A DNA stretch of 64,000 nucleotides from assembly GCA_944472135.2 (NCBI GenBank), contig OX235265.1:1862501-1926500 (forward strand), in the 5' to 3' direction. Below the pieces are notes generated by a model, which saw only the letters and a program-made list of their open reading frames with translations, had not been told where the DNA came from and did not search any database. This DNA comes from Trichobilharzia regenti. Lineage: Eukaryota > Platyhelminthes > Trematoda > Strigeidida > Schistosomatidae. The translations under genes were made by a program, and so were the position numbers. Below are positions 60,028 through 64,000 of this stretch, in pieces. The first letter of the stretch is position 1. Each line of letters begins with the position of its first letter.

Positions 60028-60423
60028 TGTTCTATGCTTCATCCTAATTTGCACAATCAAAAACGTACCATCCATGTACCAACAAGAGAATTCGAGTTCA
60101 TCAATAACATCTTTCAAAGGCCCATTTTCTACTTTCGCAAGGAAAATGTCGCCTAGAATTGTGCCTAGTGGTGACCTCATTGCCACACCGTAGATTTGTA
60201 AATTTGGACAAATATCTAATATTAGATAAAAAGTGGACATTCATTGTGCATTTCAAGAGAAGTCAAGTGGAGGTGTAATGACTGTGAGAAGCTCCAGCAA
60301 GTCTTTAGATGGATACATACATCGTCGTCCAATTTGTTTGAGACGAGTTAGTTTCAGGGAAGCTTAGGTGATGATTCTAACATTTCATAGGAACATTTTT
60401 TGCCAGATCCCATCTTTTGATAG

Positions 60424-60780
60424 TGTTAGATGGTTGGAGGCAGTCGACCGCAAGAAGCCTTGGACCTAGGTTTCATGCTAGTTGGCACTCATCAGCGAGG
60501 CGTATCTGCAAACTTGGAGGAACTCATGTCCCTTCTGAGATTCGGACCCGCGTCACCCAGTGCTGCAGTCAGAGACGTTACCACTGAGCTATTCGGGCCC
60601 ACGATTGACCTCCTGTAGGACTGTGGTGGATATTTTGATTTGATATATCAATGTCCACCGTGATGGCGAGCTAGCTAGAATGGTGGTCATATTACAACCT
60701 GACTGACAGAATTCAGTCTACATCAATCAGAAGACTAGACGCATGACACTAGTTACTAGTGTCAAGTCAGAAGATCCCTA
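60424..60780 (-). repeat. Repeat E, full unit
   Basis: Minus strand: flank block with ACTAGTAACTAGTGTCATGC and GACTGAATTCTG inverted, head GCCCGAATAGCTCAGTGGTA, B-box region GCGGGTCCGAATCTCAG, GCAGATACGCCTCGCTGATG, and the GACTGCCTCCAACCATCTAA end. Confidence 0.85.
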
Positions 60781-61165
60781 ACCCAGATGTGTAGAATGGT
60801 TAAAACTCCTTATCGTCCCTTGGATATATTGACCACAGGGACAACCAGTTTAATGGTTTCTGGATCCCTGTAATGGGATCCACACCAATTTTATCGAAAG
60901 CTTTTAGGGGAGGTTAGAAAAAGATTAGAGCCATTAATGGATCACAAACAATGTTATTCATAGATGAATATATTGTATAGAATGTGGTGTAACTTTTTAA
61001 TTGATACCCCTATGCTAAACTGGGAGATGTTTTTACCACATGTGAGAGAAAGGTATTCTCTGTAACAATTCTAGTACATTTTTTCATAAATATATACATA
61101 TCATACCCACAAAGAGGCCTCTTTCATGTGCTTGGTAAGTTCAAGGTCATTCGATGATTGGCAGG
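60781..61165. other. Unassigned
   Basis: Contains GGATCC-flanked short direct repeats around 60865 but no recognised family. Confidence 0.4.
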
Positions 61166-61383
61166 GTAGTTAGTGGTGCTTAAAGTTTAACCTTGCACTA
61201 TCTTTGTTCAAATTTATTAAGGCGAATTTGTGTACGAAATTTTCAAATAGTTTGTAAGTTGCCTTTTTTTAATTGTGAGGGTTAAAATATCTGCACTAAC
61301 TAACCGATCTATCATGTGGTGCATAAATTCAATTATTGATTGACTACAAAGTTTAGTTTACCAAATAAACAAATATATCAGAG
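61166..61383 (-). repeat. Long inverted arm, right
   Basis: Inverted partner of 57584-57800. The inner ends of the two arms face each other across 3.4 kb. Confidence 0.88.
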
Positions 61384-61916
61384 ATGAACACAAGTCAAAA
61401 TATTTAATGTTAACATTGATATTATGAAGAAGGGCGTTAGTTCGAAAAACACTGAATAATAATATAATCGATCACGTGTAAGTATTATGGACATTTATCG
61501 AGTTTTGTAGTTACCTGAATGAAAAATGAACTTGTGATATAATAGGGGACATATCAGCGTAACCGATTAAGTTTTATCACAACTACACGGAAAATAAAAA
61601 TAATGCTATATTGTTTTACAAATCACTACGTCGGAATAAGTCAAAATCACTCACTCTCCAACCTTCGGCATCTTGCTGAATTTGAAACTGATGAATTTGA
61701 TGGCATTTTTTTCGGAATCTATCGAAACCTATCAAAGACTAATTCCCGTTTTTGGATAATTTATCTTTAGTATGTCGAATTAAATTCACTAATACTTTGC
61801 AATGATATGGTGAAAAAGGCCATAAGTTACACGAAACAAAAGTCGAAACCTTTGATAGGATACAATTTACATTTGGGAATTCCCTCATGATGTGAACAAG
61901 TGTATAATCGAATTTA
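61384..61916. other. Unassigned
   Basis: No supported feature; AT-rich. Confidence 0.45.
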
Positions 61917-62285
61917 ATTGGTGGATGGTGACTAGCAGTGGAATCCACAACAACGCGCACTTCATTTTATTCGGGACTCGTCAGCTAGATGTACCTGCGT
62001 TCCCAAGTGAGTGATGATGTTCCCACCGCGGCTCGAACCCAGTCAGTGCCCATAGTTTCAAACGCTAAAGCGTTATCCACTAGACCACTTGGGCCACGAG
62101 AGCCACTATCTCTTGTGCAATGGGTTATATTCATTATTTAATTGTATTTTCGATTTTTTTGTCGATTGATTGGACCGAAGTGCTCAGTCTCAGGTTGAAG
62201 TATCTGCACAAAAAGCCGACATGTCAACCTGAAACCGAGTATTTCAGTCCAATCAATCGACGGGAAAATCTAAAATTCAGTTAAA
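61917..62285 (-). repeat. Repeat D, full copy with palindromic end
   Basis: Minus strand: head CCCAAGTGGTCTAGTGGATA, GGGTTCGAGCCGCGG, ACGAGTCCCGAATAAAATGA. At its 5' end the block GTCGATTGATTGGACCGAAG (62161-62200) is repeated inverted at 62220-62265. Confidence 0.82.
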
Positions 62286-62289
62286 GCAT

Positions 62290-63015
62290 ATAATCGATTT
62301 ATCTTCTTGCACTCTATCCCAAAGACAGTTAGAAGCATTATCTCGTACAGATTGAAATAGAAACATGTCCCTCTGAAAATTAACAAATTGGAAATCCAAT
62401 CACATGAATCCATGAAAAGCTGAATGAACGAATATGTGACTTAACCCCCTCCTCTGGTAAAGATAACCTGGACTGGTTTAAAGTTAAACTGGTGGACATT
62501 TGTCACCGATTTCTAAATAACAGAATACACCAGAAAAATGGTTTACCAAAAGAACTCCACATCGCATTGAAGGAATTAATCGAAAGAGGTAATCTCATTA
62601 TCCTTAAACATGACAAAGGAGAAGGCGTTGTCATCATGAATAAATCAGATTATAAAAACAAAATGACTGAAATCCTCAAAGATCAATTCAAATTCCTGAT
62701 GGACAATGCTACTAATAATGTGCTGCTTGTGAAAGAGCAGATCAATCATCAACTTCAGATTTCACTGATGAATGGTTTTATAAATGAATACTTTATAAGC
62801 AAATTAAAGCTATTGAATCACATACTCCCGGTTGTATGGCCCTCAAAGGTTCCACAAACCTGGGAACCCCCTGAAACCCATCTTAGATATGTCGAATTCT
62901 CCATATCATGAAATCGCTAAATGGATTACAGAGGTCCTTCAATTCCTTATCAGTTCTAAATTTGATAATCACAAAAACGTATTTACAACAAAATGTTTTT
63001 ACTAATGTGTGAATG
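62290..63015 (+). mobile_element. Penelope-like N-terminal RT region
   Basis: 62525-62780 reads LPKELHIALKELIERGNLII, LKHDKGEGVVIMNKSDYKNK and MTEILKDQF: the PLE block with K-x-D-K-G-x-x-V-V-x-M. One frame change later it reads KPGNPLKPILDMSNSPYHEI (62850-62910), the P-L-x-P-I-x-D motif. Broken at about 63000. Confidence 0.8.
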
Positions 63016-63479
63016 GAAACTAAAATTGTTTTTAAGCAGATTTGTTTTCTTAAATCACTATTTTCTGGAATTAATTTATTATAATAGTGGTCCCCATCCA
63101 CTGAGTCACAGTTTCATCCGACCAAGTGATTTAATTTTGAAACATGTATCTAATTATTTAAAAACTATTTACAGTAGCGATAATTATTCTAAGATTTCAA
63201 TTAATTTAACAGATACTACCCTTTTTCTCCTGACCTATGTATCGTTGTTTTTTTAACATCTAACGATCTTCCTGCTTCTGGTTTAATATGGCGGCCTGTT
63301 TGAATCTCTGGACTACCTGAATTTCCATCTGAGGTGATGCATTTAGTTCTTTAGTTCTTGTTGTTATAATCATTCCCTTATATCCACCCATCTCCAAATA
63401 TACTTGTGCACATTTTGAATTGGTTTGGAGCCTATCGTTGTGCATTTCTGTGGAACCAAAGAAAAATACGATAACAGAT
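63016..63479. other. Unassigned
   Basis: Short frames without motifs (62993-63256, 63260-63445). Confidence 0.45.
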
Positions 63480-63640
63480 TATTTTATTGGTTGGAGGATT
63501 TCATCATGAGCTGGCGTCAGTTAGAGACCCATTGGAAAACCTGCAGGAAGTATTGGACAGCTGTTTCGTACCAATTAGTTTGTGACTCTTCAATAGTATG
63601 CACACACCACAGGGGTTTCGAACCCATTTGTACAGCCACT
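63480..63640 (-). repeat. Repeat C fragment
   Basis: Minus strand: GGGTTCGAAACCCC B-box region, GAAGAGTCACAAACTAATTG and GGTTTTCCAATGGGTCTCTA. Confidence 0.75.
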
Positions 63641-64000
63641 TTCCTTACCTTGGCCATCGTTATATGAATGTATAAACCCGACCACCTCCCCACCCTCTGT
63701 TATGTACTCGTTGCTAAATTATTGTTATGGACTGGTCGAGAATTTAATAGTCCTGACGCAAGAAGGCGGAAATCAGAAGACCACTAGGTTTGTGATGATA
63801 CTTCTATTTTCCAAACACAAGGAGAAGCAATAAGTGGTATCACACCAAAGTAACTAAGTAAGTGTAAATCACAAGATTGTGAGAACGAAATATATATATG
63901 AAATGTTCCAGACAAAGTGTGTGAACAAATCATTAGACAGTCTTAACATGAATGGCTAATTATAATGAAGTATCGATCCATATATACATAGCGAAAATAT
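63641..64000. other. Unassigned right edge
   Basis: AT-rich with a short (TA)n run near 63890. No feature supported. Confidence 0.45.

Larger units (their letters stand above)
57990..60415 (-). mobile_element. Penelope-like element with two nested insertions
   Basis: From right to left: PSKDLLELL-like block, QIYGVAMRSPLGTILGDIFL and CWYMDGTFLIVQ (60210-60060; decayed RT motifs B and C, Asp lost in MDG), then an RTE-2 insert (60027-59427), then NMLDKFNEVHPAIHFTSEEE, DSSISFLDVFMTRKEDDTVR, YPETFIDKNMSLKSKQTKVA and KLPNFAFCVCIY (59420-58851). The GIY-YIG region continues in broken frames to about 58530, and the 3' UTR is split by SINE-A (58366-58165). Homologous to 17400-18240. Confidence 0.85.

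Noticed and set aside
63702..64000. TGTTATG start as a possible LTR at the right edge
   Set aside because: No CA end, target duplication or second copy can be seen within the window.

Overview
The window reads as AT-rich flatworm nuclear DNA, most probably from a blood fluke (Schistosoma). The pointers are a spliced annexin of the schistosome kind, RTE-clade and CR1/Jockey-type LINEs, very many Penelope-like elements (PLEs) with GIY-YIG endonuclease regions, and several tRNA-headed SINE families. Species cannot be fixed from the sequence alone. All identities were judged by eye; no alignment was run. Repeat names used here (SINE-A, SINE-B, repeats C, D and E, RTE-1, RTE-2, RTE-3) are local labels.

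Host genes. One complete annexin gene lies on the minus strand from 36983 (ATG) to 13478 (stop). Six coding exons (36983-36939, 32331-31950, 28421-28235, 23084-22942, 18932-18751, 13531-13478) join with matching phases and GT/AG borders to give a 330-residue protein. It has four annexin repeats, each keeping a type II calcium site. Its five introns (3.5 to 5.2 kb) are largely filled with transposon debris. A second gene, also on the minus strand, begins at 423 and runs off the left edge. It starts with a Gly/Pro/Tyr-rich repeat tail like those of annexin A7/A11, so the two are probably neighbouring annexin paralogues. No other host gene was recognised.

Layout. 1-423: start of the second gene. 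424-13100: intergenic repeats, including a CR1/Jockey-type LINE with an intact 539-codon reverse transcriptase ORF (9299-10918). 13100-37036: the annexin gene. 37037-64000: upstream DNA made mainly of PLEs, RTE and CR1 LINE fragments, SINEs, long inverted repeats and a degenerate telomere-like tract (57211-57386).

Transposon stratigraphy. RTE LINE pieces sit inside older PLEs with target-site duplications of 10-12 bp (38566-39885, 33161-33824, 59427-60027). The SINE-A tail matches the 3' end of the CR1/Jockey LINE, which suggests that this LINE moves the SINE. SINE-A and SINE-B share a tRNA-like head but carry different bodies. Several PLEs are bounded by inverted terminal repeats. A 1.55-kb unit (48971-50521) with inverted ends of about 120-135 bp and internal palindromes sits inside a PLE tail. 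It is the least explained structure in the window. No new multi-gene system was found; the points of interest are the annexin pair and the architecture of the repeats.
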